From IMG/VR virus record IMGVR_UViG_3300042543_000362, positions 1 through 62,814 of that record: a DNA stretch of 62,814 bases; one strand, written 5' to 3'. Under the pieces are notes generated by a model. That model was given only the letters and a program-made list of their open reading frames with translations. It did not search any database and had not been told where the DNA came from. Each line of letters opens with the position of its first letter. Positions within the stretch are counted from its first letter, which is position 1. The position numbers and the translations under genes are program-made. Of this stretch, positions 7,131 through 14,117 are shown in pieces. This stretch comes from a virus.

Positions 7131-8223
7131 CTGGCTGACCCCCCCCAGCAGCAGCGACCCGCAGCCGATCGCCGAGACAGACCCAGTTCCTGGGGAATCC
7201 CCCAACCCTGCGCAGCGCCGGGGACGCGGGCTTCACCCTTTCAACCGGCACCAGCACCAGCTGATCAGGCCGCTCGCGGCGCCGCCTGCTCTTGTCCTTT
7301 GGCTCCGGTTTCTTCCGCTCCACCGCCACCAGCACCAGCTGCACCGACTGCGACGCCAGCGACGCCTGCAGCCGTGCAAGCCGCACCTCCAAGGCCCGTG
7401 TGCTCAGGCCTTCCTGCTGGGCCAGCTCGCTCCGGGGGATCTCCACCCCGTCAAGGCCCCAGGCCAGGGACAACAACCTGCGATCCGGCGGCGCCAACCT
7501 GGCGATCAGCCCCCGCAGCTGCTCCGCCTGGCGCCAGCGTTCGCGCTGTTCCTCTTCATCCTCTGGCGTGCGGTCGTAGGCGGCGCACAGGCTGCCCAGC
7601 TCTAGCCCGTCATCGGTCACGACCTGATCCAGCGAGGCCACCGGCCGGCCGTTCTCAATCACCTGCTCCAGCACCCGCAGCGACACGCCCAGCTCTGCGG
7701 CGATCTCCGCCTGCGTCGGCGTGCGGCTCAGTTCCCGTTCCAGCCGTCGGGTGATGGCGTCCAGCTTCGCTAGATGCTGGCAGTGGCTGCCGGGGATGGC
7801 GATGGCGCGGCCGTGCTGATCGACCCAGCGGTTGATGGCCTGCCGTATCCACCAATATGCGTAGGTGGAGAACCGGTAGCCCTTCGCCGGATCAAACCGC
7901 TCAGCGGCGGTGATCAGGCCCATGTTCCCGGCTTGGGTCAGATCTTCGCGGTCGAATGACCGGGTGAGCCTGTGGCAGCGCTTGGAGATGTACGCCACCA
8001 CCAGCCGCAGATTCGCCGATACGAACCGGTCCCGGGCCCGCTGGCCGCGGCGCCGGATCCCTGGTGGGCACGGGTCGGGGTGCTGCTGCCAGCGCTGGAT
8101 GGCCGTGCCCAGTTCAATCTCTTCGGCTGGGGAGAGCAGGGGAATGCGCCCGATCGAGTCGAGCCACCAGGACTGGTTGCTGCTGGCCGGCACGGATCGA
8201 ATGTGACGATTTGCCCCCATCAT
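7036..8223 (-). CDS. phage-encoded sigma-70 family RNA polymerase sigma factor
   Basis: The 395-residue protein would redirect host RNA polymerase. Region 1.2 is near residues 15-45. Region 2 is well kept: FVSANLRLVVAYISKRC (67-83), DLTQAGNMGLITAAERFDPAKG (94-115) and YRFSTYAYWWIRQAINRW (116-133), the last being the -10 reading and melting helix. Region 3 covers about 145-200. Region 4 (about 235-290) is degenerate: the helix-turn-helix reads IPRSELAQQEGLSTRALEVRLARL instead of the usual TLEEIG...RERVRQIE pattern. A 100-residue tail carries two copies of QLVLV-VERxKP. ATG 8223 or GTG at residue 11 could start it. It is the only leftward gene in this arm and abuts a promoter module. Closest in style to cyanobacterial group 2 sigma factors. 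Confidence 0.85.
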   Translation of the reverse strand: MMGANRHIRSVPASSNQSWWLDSIGRIPLLSPAEEIELGTAIQRWQQHPDPCPPGIRRRGQRARDRFVSANLRLVVAYISKRCHRLTRSFDREDLTQAGNMGLITAAERFDPAKGYRFSTYAYWWIRQAINRWVDQHGRAIAIPGSHCQHLAKLDAITRRLERELSRTPTQAEIAAELGVSLRVLEQVIENGRPVASLDQVVTDDGLELGSLCAAYDRTPEDEEEQRERWRQAEQLRGLIARLAPPDRRLLSLAWGLDGVEIPRSELAQQEGLSTRALEVRLARLQASLASQSVQLVLVAVERKKPEPKDKSRRRRERPDQLVLVPVERVKPASPALRRVGGFPRNWVCLGDRLRVAAAGGGQPVNKRESERANPCELALLVRASETLRPFFFFQ

Positions 8224-8227
8224 AGGG

Positions 8228-8283
8228 TGCGAAAGGGGAACCGATCCGGTATGGTGTGGGGGCGTTCACCACTCGCTACGACC
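8228..8283 (+). promoter_or_regulatory. promoter-leader module 3, divergent from the sigma gene
   Basis: TGCGAA (8228-8233), 16 bp, TATGGT (8250-8255), then CACTCGCTA (8270-8278) and ATG 8284. The upstream box starts 5 nt from the sigma start codon. Polymerase or sigma binding here could therefore affect expression of the sigma gene itself. Confidence 0.6.
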
Positions 8284-8781
8284 ATGGCACAGGAATGGAT
8301 CACAGACCGACCGCCGACAGGGGCGGATGGAGATCACATCGGGTCGGTGCATGTGAAGATGCACCCTCGCGGCGGCAGCTTCTGCCGTATTTACTGGAGC
8401 TACGTCGCTGCCGGCGCCCCGTGGCAGCACACCAACCACTGGCAGCCACCTGCTGAGCCCGCCCCCACCGAGCCCGACCGCATCGCCGCGCTGGAGCAGC
8501 GGGTGGCGGAGTTGGAAGGTGTCGCTGAGCTGCCGGGTGGCCTCCCCGACCTGGAGCAGCGGGTGGCGGAGTTGGAGGGCGGTGAAGATGCGGTTGGACT
8601 GCTCTATTCGCATCTCCAATCTCGGCTAGCGAAGCTAGAAGGAGCCCAAGACGATGGCTCTGCGCCCAAGTGGACGCTCAACCGCATCGCCGACCTAGAG
8701 GATCAGCTGGCGGCGCTGGAAGCCACCACGCGCCAGCTGCTGCACGGGTCCCGGTTCCGCCTTGTTGTGGAGCCTCGCTAA
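8284..8781 (+). CDS. coiled-coil protein with internal LEQRVAELEG repeat
   Basis: Residues 1-60 form a compact, aromatic N-terminal domain (FCRIYWSYVAAGAPWQH). The rest is coiled coil with LEQRVAELEG occurring twice, from an exact 26-nt direct repeat at 8491-8516 and 8551-8576 spaced by 60 nt. A third heptad block reads LEDQLAALEATTRQLL. It probably oligomerises. The start is set by the promoter-leader module. TAATG links it to the next gene. Function unknown. Confidence 0.7.
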   Translation: MAQEWITDRPPTGADGDHIGSVHVKMHPRGGSFCRIYWSYVAAGAPWQHTNHWQPPAEPAPTEPDRIAALEQRVAELEGVAELPGGLPDLEQRVAELEGGEDAVGLLYSHLQSRLAKLEGAQDDGSAPKWTLNRIADLEDQLAALEATTRQLLHGSRFRLVVEPR

Positions 8782-9938
8782 TGACCACCTTCATAACAAA
8801 AGACGGCATTTCAATTGATCCCGAAATCCCGCAGACATGGGAAAAGGGCGAAGAAATGGCCGCCGACCAGCACACTCCGCCCCCAGCCATGACCACCCTC
8901 TTCGACCTAACTGGTGAGGCCGCGTTAGCCGCCGCGCCAGACATCGCCGAGACATCCGCGCTAACCCGCTGGGACGCCCTAGCGGCCGACATCGCCTTTG
9001 CCACCGAACAGGCAGAAGGAAAGGAGTTCGACTACCGCGACAAATGGGATAACAAGCAAGCTCGCAGCTGGGTCGCTCAACTGCGAAAGCTCAAGGGCAA
9101 AATTGAGCGCGCACGCAAGGACGCCAAGGCGGTTCACCTAGAGCGCGGCCGCGCAGTGGACGAAACAGCCAAGTTGCTGGAAACATCGGTTCAAGGGCTG
9201 ATCGAGCCCCATGAGCGAGAGCTCAAGGCTCTGGAAGCCGAGGAACAGTCGCGCATCGACGCGCACAGAGCAGTGCTGGAGCGCATCGCCGCGCTGCAGG
9301 AAGGTGTCACCACCGCCGACGAAGCCCAGGTCCGGCTGACGCAGCTTGCCGCGATTGACCCCAGCGCCTTGGAGGAGTTCACCACCGCTGGCGCCAACCG
9401 CAAGCTGGAAGCAACCGAAAAACTTCAGTCCCTGTGGGATTCCCTGCGGGTTCAAGAGGCTGAGCGTGCCGAACTGGAAAAGCTCCGGACGGAAAAGGCA
9501 GCACGGGAGGAGGCTGAGCGGATTGAGCGCATCCGACGGGAAGCAGCTGAAGCCGAGCGACGGAGCGCCGCCGAAGCCGCACAACGCGCCGAAGCTGACC
9601 GCCTGCAACGGGAAGCCATTGCAGCCGCAGAGGCAGCACGCCGTCAACAGGAGGCCATCGCGGCCGCTGACGCTGCGCGCCGTGCGCAGGCCCAAGCCGA
9701 AGAGCGCGAACGCATGGCAATCGCCGCGGCGAACGCCGCACAGCAGGCCGAGGCTCAGCGTCAAGCCGAAGAGGTCAGCCGCCAACAGCAAGCCGAAGAG
9801 GCCCGCGAAAAGCGCGCCGCCGACCTAGAGCTGTCGATCTTGGCGGCACTGGGCCGCATGACCCGAGAGCAGGTGGCCGCGGCGATTGTCGCCGGCACTC
9901 TGCACCCGGCGGTATGCGTTGACTGGACGCGCGCCTAA
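8781..9938 (+). CDS. long coiled-coil protein, possibly DUF1351-like
   Basis: From ATG 8781 (TAATG overlap) the product is 385 residues. Residues about 60-190 hold a charged helical domain with WVAQLRKLKGKIERARKDAK and LIEPHERELKALEAEEQ, reminiscent of phage DUF1351 proteins found near recombination genes. Residues about 220-360 are an uninterrupted Ala/Glu/Arg helix. A second possible start at 8889 is preceded by CCCCAGCC, like the leader elements, and gives MTTLFDLTGEAAL. DNA-binding or structural roles are both possible. Confidence 0.6.
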   Translation: MTTFITKDGISIDPEIPQTWEKGEEMAADQHTPPPAMTTLFDLTGEAALAAAPDIAETSALTRWDALAADIAFATEQAEGKEFDYRDKWDNKQARSWVAQLRKLKGKIERARKDAKAVHLERGRAVDETAKLLETSVQGLIEPHERELKALEAEEQSRIDAHRAVLERIAALQEGVTTADEAQVRLTQLAAIDPSALEEFTTAGANRKLEATEKLQSLWDSLRVQEAERAELEKLRTEKAAREEAERIERIRREAAEAERRSAAEAAQRAEADRLQREAIAAAEAARRQQEAIAAADAARRAQAQAEERERMAIAAANAAQQAEAQRQAEEVSRQQQAEEAREKRAADLELSILAALGRMTREQVAAAIVAGTLHPAVCVDWTRA

Positions 9939-9943
9939 TTGCC

Positions 9944-10249
9944 ATGCCCACCCCCACCCCACCCCTCTCCTGTGACGGCGCCCTGTCGGACCTGATCCTT
10001 CAGGCCGCCCGCCAGGCGCTGCCGGCACACGTGGACTCCCTGATTGAGCTGCCCGACTGCGGCGAGCGCAACCGCCCGCTCATGCCCCTGCTGGTGGGGC
10101 TGATCGATGCGGCGAAGGTCACGGCCAGCGCAATCAACGACAACGCCTGGGACTCGGGCCCAGCGCTGCCCACGGGTCTGGCAGACAGCCTGCTCGCTGA
10201 GCTGGAGATTGTTCGCCAGCTCATCACCTCTGCCTGTGACGCTTTCTGA
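9944..10249 (+). CDS. hypothetical protein (101 aa)
   Basis: The product starts MPTPTPPLSCDGALSDLILQ and is helical: LMPLLVGLIDAAKVTASAIND and ADSLLAELEIVRQLITSACD. It lies 5 nt after the coiled-coil gene in the same direction. No membrane segment and no motif I recognise. Confidence 0.55.
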   Translation: MPTPTPPLSCDGALSDLILQAARQALPAHVDSLIELPDCGERNRPLMPLLVGLIDAAKVTASAINDNAWDSGPALPTGLADSLLAELEIVRQLITSACDAF

Positions 10250-10252
10250 GCC

Positions 10253-10372
10253 ATGTTTACTCACGATACAATGCTTATTATTTCAATGATTTTTTGTGCA
10301 TCCGTAATTGACAACAAACCATGGAAAACCGCATTGGGCTTAATTTACGGCGTTCTTGCTTTTTTGCACTGA
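10253..10372 (+). CDS. 39-residue membrane peptide
   Basis: ATG 10253 lies 3 nt after the previous stop. The product starts MFTHDTMLIISMIFCASVID and is largely hydrophobic, with a second hydrophobic stretch GLIYGVLAFLH. The DNA is clearly AT-richer than its neighbours. Too short for a family call; existence rests on position and hydrophobic pattern. Confidence 0.4.
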   Translation: MFTHDTMLIISMIFCASVIDNKPWKTALGLIYGVLAFLH

Positions 10373-10392
10373 CCAATGAATCTCCGCAACCC

Positions 10393-10581
10393 ATGCCTGT
10401 ATTCACCGGAATCACCCACAAGATCACTTATCGCCGTCCCACCGATGACACAATCCACAAACTTGAATGGAGCTGCCCCAAGGGGTGGGGTCGTACTGCC
10501 GTTCGCGAGGCCTTCTACGCTCAGTTCCCCGGCGCCGAGATCCTCAGCATGGAGGAGGCCCCATGCTCCTTCTTCATCTGA
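10393..10581 (+). CDS. hypothetical protein (62 aa)
   Basis: I start it at ATG 10393 (MPVFTGITHKITYRRPTDDT) because the longer frame from 10321 overlaps the small membrane peptide. It contains KGWGRTAVREAFYAQFPGAE, a helix-turn pattern typical of a small alpha-beta domain. No family recognised. Confidence 0.6.
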   Translation: MPVFTGITHKITYRRPTDDTIHKLEWSCPKGWGRTAVREAFYAQFPGAEILSMEEAPCSFFI

Positions 10582-10667
10582 TCACCGCCTGGCTGCTGTG
10601 CTCAGTCAGGCCCAGGCCCGCCGCGCTGCAGCTGCTGCCCAGGCCACTGCCGGTCGCCGAGCCGTGA
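10563..10667 (+). CDS. possible 34-residue peptide
   Basis: ATG 10563 lies within the end of the previous gene. The product has a short hydrophobic N-terminus (MLLLHLITAWLLCSV) and a Pro-rich tail. Its stop overlaps the next GTG start (GTGA). The ORF is weak and is included because overlaps of this kind are the rule here. Confidence 0.25.
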   Translation: MLLLHLITAWLLCSVRPRPAALQLLPRPLPVAEP

Positions 10668-10759
10668 TCTGCCTGGCGCTGTGCCTGCTGGGCATGGTGG
10701 CTGGCGCCGTGGTGCTGGTTCAGGAGGTGGGGATTCAGCAGGTGGAGGTGCGGCGATGA
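10664..10759 (+). CDS. possible 31-residue membrane peptide
   Basis: GTG 10664 overlaps the previous stop, and the TGA at 10757-10759 overlaps the next ATG. The product is mostly one hydrophobic helix (ALCLLGMVAGAVVLVQ) with a short charged tail. The double overlap is the main support. Confidence 0.3.
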   Translation: MICLALCLLGMVAGAVVLVQEVGIQQVEVRR

Positions 10760-10914
10760 GTCGGACTGAAGCCACATGCCTGATAACCGTCACCCTTCTC
10801 TTTGGCTCTGCAGCTTTTGTAGTTGCTTTGTACGGCGATGGTTTTCTTGCAGCTCTGTTTGCCTTGATCTCAGGTATTCCTTTCATTTCCTATTTAGTGA
10901 TTCATCATGGCTGA
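10756..10914 (+). CDS. small two-helix membrane protein (52 aa)
   Basis: The product starts MSRTEATCLITVTLLFGSAA and is hydrophobic throughout, probably two membrane helices separated at YGDGF. ATG overlaps the upstream stop. Its own stop runs 8 nt into the next gene. The family is unknown. Confidence 0.5.
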   Translation: MSRTEATCLITVTLLFGSAAFVVALYGDGFLAALFALISGIPFISYLVIHHG

Positions 10915-11296
10915 TCATCCTGTGAAGGTGCCGCCGGAGTTGTTCACAGAATGGCTCAACGAAGCGCTGCTGCAGCACGACGCTAAGTCTGGGATGATCG
11001 CCGCAATGGTGGCCGACCGCGCCGCCCAGTGGGGCGCAGATCAGCAGCTGTTAAAGGTCAACGACTGGATTCGTTGTTTGGGGGATGACTCGAAAACAGG
11101 CATTCGCTGGGAATTAGAAATAGTCCAGCTTGACCGCCTTGGCAGAGAGCTTTGGCAAGCTATGCGCCCCAAGCCGCCGACGCTGGCGGAGCAGGGGCTG
11201 GAAGCGCTCAATAAGGGCTGCTTCCCCTCCGACGACGAGATCGCCACCATCCGCACCGCCCTCAACCGTCTCGCCGAACTGGAGGCCCAGCAATGA
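10907..11296 (+). CDS. hypothetical protein (129 aa)
   Basis: The product starts MADHPVKVPPELFTEWLNEA. It is helical with DRAAQWGADQQLLKVNDWIRC, and ends EIATIRTALNRLAELEAQQ. The DWIR and WGAD words resemble phage early proteins of unknown role that I have seen near similar short genes. Overlaps with both neighbours (8 and 4 nt) support the frame. Confidence 0.65.
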   Translation: MADHPVKVPPELFTEWLNEALLQHDAKSGMIAAMVADRAAQWGADQQLLKVNDWIRCLGDDSKTGIRWELEIVQLDRLGRELWQAMRPKPPTLAEQGLEALNKGCFPSDDEIATIRTALNRLAELEAQQ

Positions 11297-11547
11297 AACT
11301 CAGATTCCCCCCGACCCGCTACCGCGTTGTGCGGGATGGATGGCTGGGCTATGAAGCTCAGTACAAGGTGTGGTGGTGGCCGTTCTTTAGGCCGTGCGAG
11401 CGTGGCGGCAGTGGAGTCGAATGCAACAGCAACTACACGATTGAAAGCGCCCGTCAGCTATGCGCTGATCACGCCAGGCATCGGCGGCATGACGCCGGCC
11501 AGGTTGTCGCCCAATTCTCTGCCCGCGAACTGGAGGCCAACCAATGA
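11293..11547 (+). CDS. hypothetical protein (84 aa)
   Basis: The product starts MKLRFPPTRYRVVRDGWLGY and has an aromatic patch, KVWWWPFFRPCERGG, followed by a helix (SARQLCADHARHRRHD). The WWxPF-type core suggests a small beta-sheet domain. Overlap ATGA with both neighbours. No family recognised. Confidence 0.6.
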   Translation: MKLRFPPTRYRVVRDGWLGYEAQYKVWWWPFFRPCERGGSGVECNSNYTIESARQLCADHARHRRHDAGQVVAQFSARELEANQ

Positions 11548-11777
11548 CCTTCACCCCCGGCGACGACGCCTGCCAGTCCGCTGGCGAGGGCATCACCAGG
11601 ACCAGCGAGCCCGGCGCCAGGTTCTGGCCGGTGCAGATCCACTGGCCCGGCTGCCGGCCGATGCGCTGCACCATCCGCGCCACCTGCAAACGGCAGGCGT
11701 ACCAGTTCGCCGAGCGCCGGCATCCTGATGCCAGCTCAATCACCATCCTGTCTCGGAGATCCACACCATGGCTATGA
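11544..11777 (+). CDS. hypothetical protein (77 aa)
   Basis: The product starts MTFTPGDDACQSAGEGITRT and has a beta-rich middle, RFWPVQIHWPG. Three Cys residues are not arranged as an obvious zinc site. It overlaps the previous gene by ATGA and the following gene by 10 nt. No family recognised. Confidence 0.55.
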   Translation: MTFTPGDDACQSAGEGITRTSEPGARFWPVQIHWPGCRPMRCTIRATCKRQAYQFAERRHPDASSITILSRRSTPWL

Positions 11778-11935
11778 GACTTCCGGCGTTTCTACTCATC
11801 ATCGTCCATTCGGCATTGATTGCTTTTTGTGTGCACTGGATCAACACTGGAGCAATTGATCCAGTGGCATTCATATTCCTGGCGATTGTCAACGCCGTCG
11901 GGATCGCCTTCAACGTCTTCACCATCGCCAAATAA
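11768..11935 (+). CDS. small two-helix membrane protein (55 aa)
   Basis: The product starts MAMRLPAFLLIIVHSALIAF and has a second hydrophobic segment, VAFIFLAIVNAVGIAFNVF. A short polar loop joins two membrane helices. It sits in a run of tiny overlapping genes. Role unknown. Confidence 0.55.
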   Translation: MAMRLPAFLLIIVHSALIAFCVHWINTGAIDPVAFIFLAIVNAVGIAFNVFTIAK

Positions 11936-11937
11936 CC

Positions 11938-12150
11938 ATGGCTCTAACCGCCACCCGTACCGCCAACCCCTGGCGATTCAGCCCAGGGGATCACGTCTAC
12001 ATCGCCGGTCGCCCTCAGGAACCGGCGATCATCACCTCAGCCCTTGGCCGCGGCGCCGCCGACTGGCCGCACTACTACCTAGTGGATGCCGATGGTCACG
12101 AATGGCTTGTGCCGCAGATTCATTTAAGCAGCTCACCAGTTGTGCCGTGA
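11938..12150 (+). CDS. hypothetical beta-rich protein (70 aa)
   Basis: The product starts MALTATRTANPWRFSPGDHV. The core, GDHVYIAGRP then YYLVDADGHEWLVPQ, looks like a small SH3-like or KOW-like barrel. Its stop overlaps the GTG start of the next gene (GTGA). No named family can be assigned. Confidence 0.6.
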   Translation: MALTATRTANPWRFSPGDHVYIAGRPQEPAIITSALGRGAADWPHYYLVDADGHEWLVPQIHLSSSPVVP

Positions 12151-12629
12151 AGAAAGGCCAGCAGTGCCCAGAGTGCGGCGACCCTTTGTCGTTCTGCATC
12201 ATTTACAGCCGCATGATTCGTGGGCAGCGCCGCCGGCGTAGGCACTGCAAGTCATGCGGCTTTCTCACGGTTGATCTTGACGGCGAGCCGATACAGGCAC
12301 CGGGTCGGCCTGGTTGGACACGGCGATTCACCCGGGAGCAGATTGCTCAGATCGTCATGCTGAAAGGCCATCAGACCCAGCGGCTCACGGCGCAGCAGTT
12401 CGGCTGCAGCGGTGAGATGGTGCGACAGATTTGGGCCGGGCGGGCCTACAGCGACTGGACCGGGATCAGCTACCGGCCGCCGCTGCGACCTGGTGAACCG
12501 TCGTGTGAGCAGTGCCGCGAGTGGCGGGGTCCAGACGCTGAGCATCCCTGCCGCATGGGGTTCCCCGACCCGATCAAAGAGGGCCCCGGGTTCGCTCGGG
12601 ACTGTTCGCTGTTCGAAAAGAGGGGGTAA
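12147..12629 (+). CDS. zinc-ribbon and helix-turn-helix DNA-binding protein
   Basis: GTG 12147 overlaps the upstream stop. The 160-residue protein has an NrdR-style zinc ribbon at its N-terminus (CPECG, then R-rich segment, then CKSCG). A helix-turn-helix follows (FTREQIAQIVMLKG, LTAQQFGCSGEMVRQIW), and a final Cys cluster (CEQC then C). It is a good candidate for a phage transcription regulator. A promoter-like site begins exactly at its stop codon. Confidence 0.7.
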   Translation: MKKGQQCPECGDPLSFCIIYSRMIRGQRRRRRHCKSCGFLTVDLDGEPIQAPGRPGWTRRFTREQIAQIVMLKGHQTQRLTAQQFGCSGEMVRQIWAGRAYSDWTGISYRPPLRPGEPSCEQCREWRGPDAEHPCRMGFPDPIKEGPGFARDCSLFEKRG

Positions 12630-12793
12630 TGCCAGACAGGCTGGGCTGCGGTATACTGCATTCAGTGCTCAAGTTGACTTGTTCGGCTTGGATGCTCTTG
12701 CGCCGTCTAATCACCGGCGGTTCGCGCTCCCTGGGCCCACTGCTGCAGCAGCCGGGGAGACCGAAAACCTCAGCGGCGAGATGGTGTCTGTGA
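12629..12793 (+). CDS. doubtful ORF of 54 residues
   Basis: ATG 12629 overlaps the preceding stop (TAATG), but the product is Arg/Leu/Ser-rich with no clear pattern. The promoter-like boxes at 12630-12657 sit in its first codons. Another frame over the same bases (reading DLFGLDALAPSNHRRF) looks more protein-like but has no good start. I list it with low confidence. Confidence 0.2.
   Translation: MPDRLGCGILHSVLKLTCSAWMLLRRLITGGSRSLGPLLQQPGRPKTSAARWCL
12630..12657 (+). promoter_or_regulatory. promoter-like boxes
   Basis: TGCCAG (12630-12635), 16 bp, TATACT (12652-12657), with GCGG just before TATACT as an extended -10. This is the best -10 match of the whole family. It would transcribe toward 12890. 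Confidence 0.55.
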
Positions 12794-12812
12794 CCCGCTG
12801 ATGAATCCCTGC

Positions 12813-12841
12813 AAGGCCTCCGGTTTCCGCCGGGGGCTTTG
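12813..12841 (+). terminator. terminator-like hairpin
   Basis: AAGGCCTCCGG (12813-12823) and CCGGGGGCTTT (12830-12840) pair with two mismatches and end in a short T run. It is weaker than the terminator near 32030. Confidence 0.4.
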
Positions 12842-12889
12842 TAGTGTTGCCATGTCTTCCGGCTCGCTGTTCCGGCCGTAGCCTGAACC

Positions 12890-13102
12890 ATGGGCTCCCA
12901 CCTCTTCACCACCGAACTGGTCATCCGCGATGGGATCCCCGTCTGGCTGGTGCAGGGCGGCGGGGTGGAGGCTGTGGACAGTGATCGGCGCACAGCTGAG
13001 GCGATGTTTCGCCAGACATGCCAACGCCGCGGACTGCAGCTCCCTGGTGGGAGTGAGCAGCCGCGGCGCGGGCCTTCGGAGTGTGATGAGCCGGGGGTTT
13101 AG
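12890..13102 (+). CDS. hypothetical protein (70 aa)
   Basis: The product starts MGSHLFTTELVIRDGIPVWL and has a helix, TAEAMFRQTCQRRGL, followed by a polar tail. CCGTAGCCTGA lies 3 nt before its ATG, a word also found near several late-gene starts. It is the last rightward gene of this arm; its end overlaps by 4 nt the end of the first leftward gene. Confidence 0.6.
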   Translation: MGSHLFTTELVIRDGIPVWLVQGGGVEAVDSDRRTAEAMFRQTCQRRGLQLPGGSEQPRRGPSECDEPGV

Positions 13103-13404
13103 CAAATCACTGACATGGTGCCAGCGCGCAATGAAAACAACTCGCCGCCCTCTTCCTTGATCAAAAGCTGCACATCGGACGGAAACGCCCAGTTTGCGCT
13201 TTTTACAGCTTTAACAAACTCGGGAACATCAAGCCAGTTGTAAGCTCCCGCCCAAATCTCGTGCTCTACGGCTGTTGTTCCGCCTGCAAACCCGTCAATC
13301 TGGTTCAAAGGAAGCACATCAGCACATGACAGCCACAACTGTACGTCTTTGATTCCTGGGTCTTCAATAAAGGTCAGCAGTATGACGTTGGAAACGCAGC
13401 TCAT
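13099..13404 (-). CDS. hypothetical protein (101 aa)
   Basis: The product starts MSCVSNVILLTFIEDPGIKD and is an alpha-beta domain with DVPEFVKAVKSANWAFPSDV. It is the last gene of the leftward block. GC is lower than average. No family recognised. Confidence 0.65.
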   Translation of the reverse strand: MSCVSNVILLTFIEDPGIKDVQLWLSCADVLPLNQIDGFAGGTTAVEHEIWAGAYNWLDVPEFVKAVKSANWAFPSDVQLLIKEEGGELFSLRAGTMSVIC

Positions 13405-13451
13405 GTCAGTGCGGGGTGAGTGGATAGAATGAACAGAACAGCAGCAGGATC

Positions 13452-13592
13452 ATGCCCAAAGGCGGCAAGCCCTACAACACAGGCAAGGGCGGCGGGAAGA
13501 AGAAGCGGGTGACTGGGAGATCTGAGCGTCACCACTGCAGCAACGCCACCACGTCGGCGATACTGGCGACGCTGATCGCCCGTAGCCAGTAG
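13452..13592 (+). CDS. possible 46-residue basic peptide
   Basis: The product starts MPKGGKPYNTGKGGGKKKRV. TAGAAT at about 13425 could be a -10 box. It runs rightward and overlaps the end of the leftward gene 13529-13876. The Gly/Lys-rich start resembles DNA-binding tails. Existence is uncertain. Confidence 0.35.
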   Translation: MPKGGKPYNTGKGGGKKKRVTGRSERHHCSNATTSAILATLIARSQ

Positions 13593-13876
13593 ACGTGGAG
13601 CCCGTCGATCGGCGGGCGCTCTTCCCAGCTAGTCACTAGCCAAACAATCGAGGCGTGCATGATGTGAGATCCGGGGTGCTGAATCTCTTCGCCGCTTTTG
13701 ATTTCGGCTGATAGCTCAAACCCGCCATCCTTGGCGGGTTTGCTGCTGAAATGAAACGTAGTGGAGTTGCCGCGTTCCCACAGTTCCCTGGAGATGTCCC
13801 TGAACGCTGGTGGTTGTGGTATGAAATGTGCCATGGATTGATTGGGTAATGGGCCGTTAAAGTAGTAGGTCACCAC
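13529..13876 (-). CDS. hypothetical protein, likely the 3' part of a frameshifted gene
   Basis: From GTG 13876 the product is 115 residues (starts MVTYYFNGPLPNQ and ends DVVALLQW). The same frame continues upstream with coding-like sequence (LTTGPSEIYAVTQDAGGG) but has no start there. In the -1 frame, ATG 13955 overlaps the upstream gene's stop (TGATG) and reads MPRLYTTSS before losing sense. A single -1 shift would join them into about 140 residues. This is either an assembly or real indel, or a recoding site. Confidence 0.6.
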   Translation of the reverse strand: MVTYYFNGPLPNQSMAHFIPQPPAFRDISRELWERGNSTTFHFSSKPAKDGGFELSAEIKSGEEIQHPGSHIMHASIVWLVTSWEERPPIDGLHVYWLRAISVASIADVVALLQW

Positions 13877-13955
13877 TCCCCCTCCCGCGTCCTGGGTGAC
13901 GGCGTAGATCTCGCTTGGGCCGGTGGTGAGCTAGACGTGGTGTAGAGGCGGGGCA

Positions 13956-14117
13956 TCACCGCGCCCCTAAGCGATCAGCCTCACGCCATGGGGCGCCGAT
14001 CAGGGCGGTAACCGTGAACAGCTCGCGCCAGTATCGGGGCGAAGGGCCAGTGGCGCCGATCAGCTGAGCTCGGGATAGGGCGCAGTTGGCTAGGGACTCG
14101 AATAGGGGGGTGGTCAT
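13956..14117 (-). CDS. small hypothetical protein (53 aa)
   Basis: The product starts MTTPLFESLANCALSRAQLI and contains RYWRELFTVTALIG. The first 19 nt from the C before the ATG are identical to the start region of the RNA ligase gene at 14851. Its ATG overlaps the ligase stop (ATGA). No family recognised. Confidence 0.55.
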   Translation of the reverse strand: MTTPLFESLANCALSRAQLIGATGPSPRYWRELFTVTALIGAPWREADRLGAR

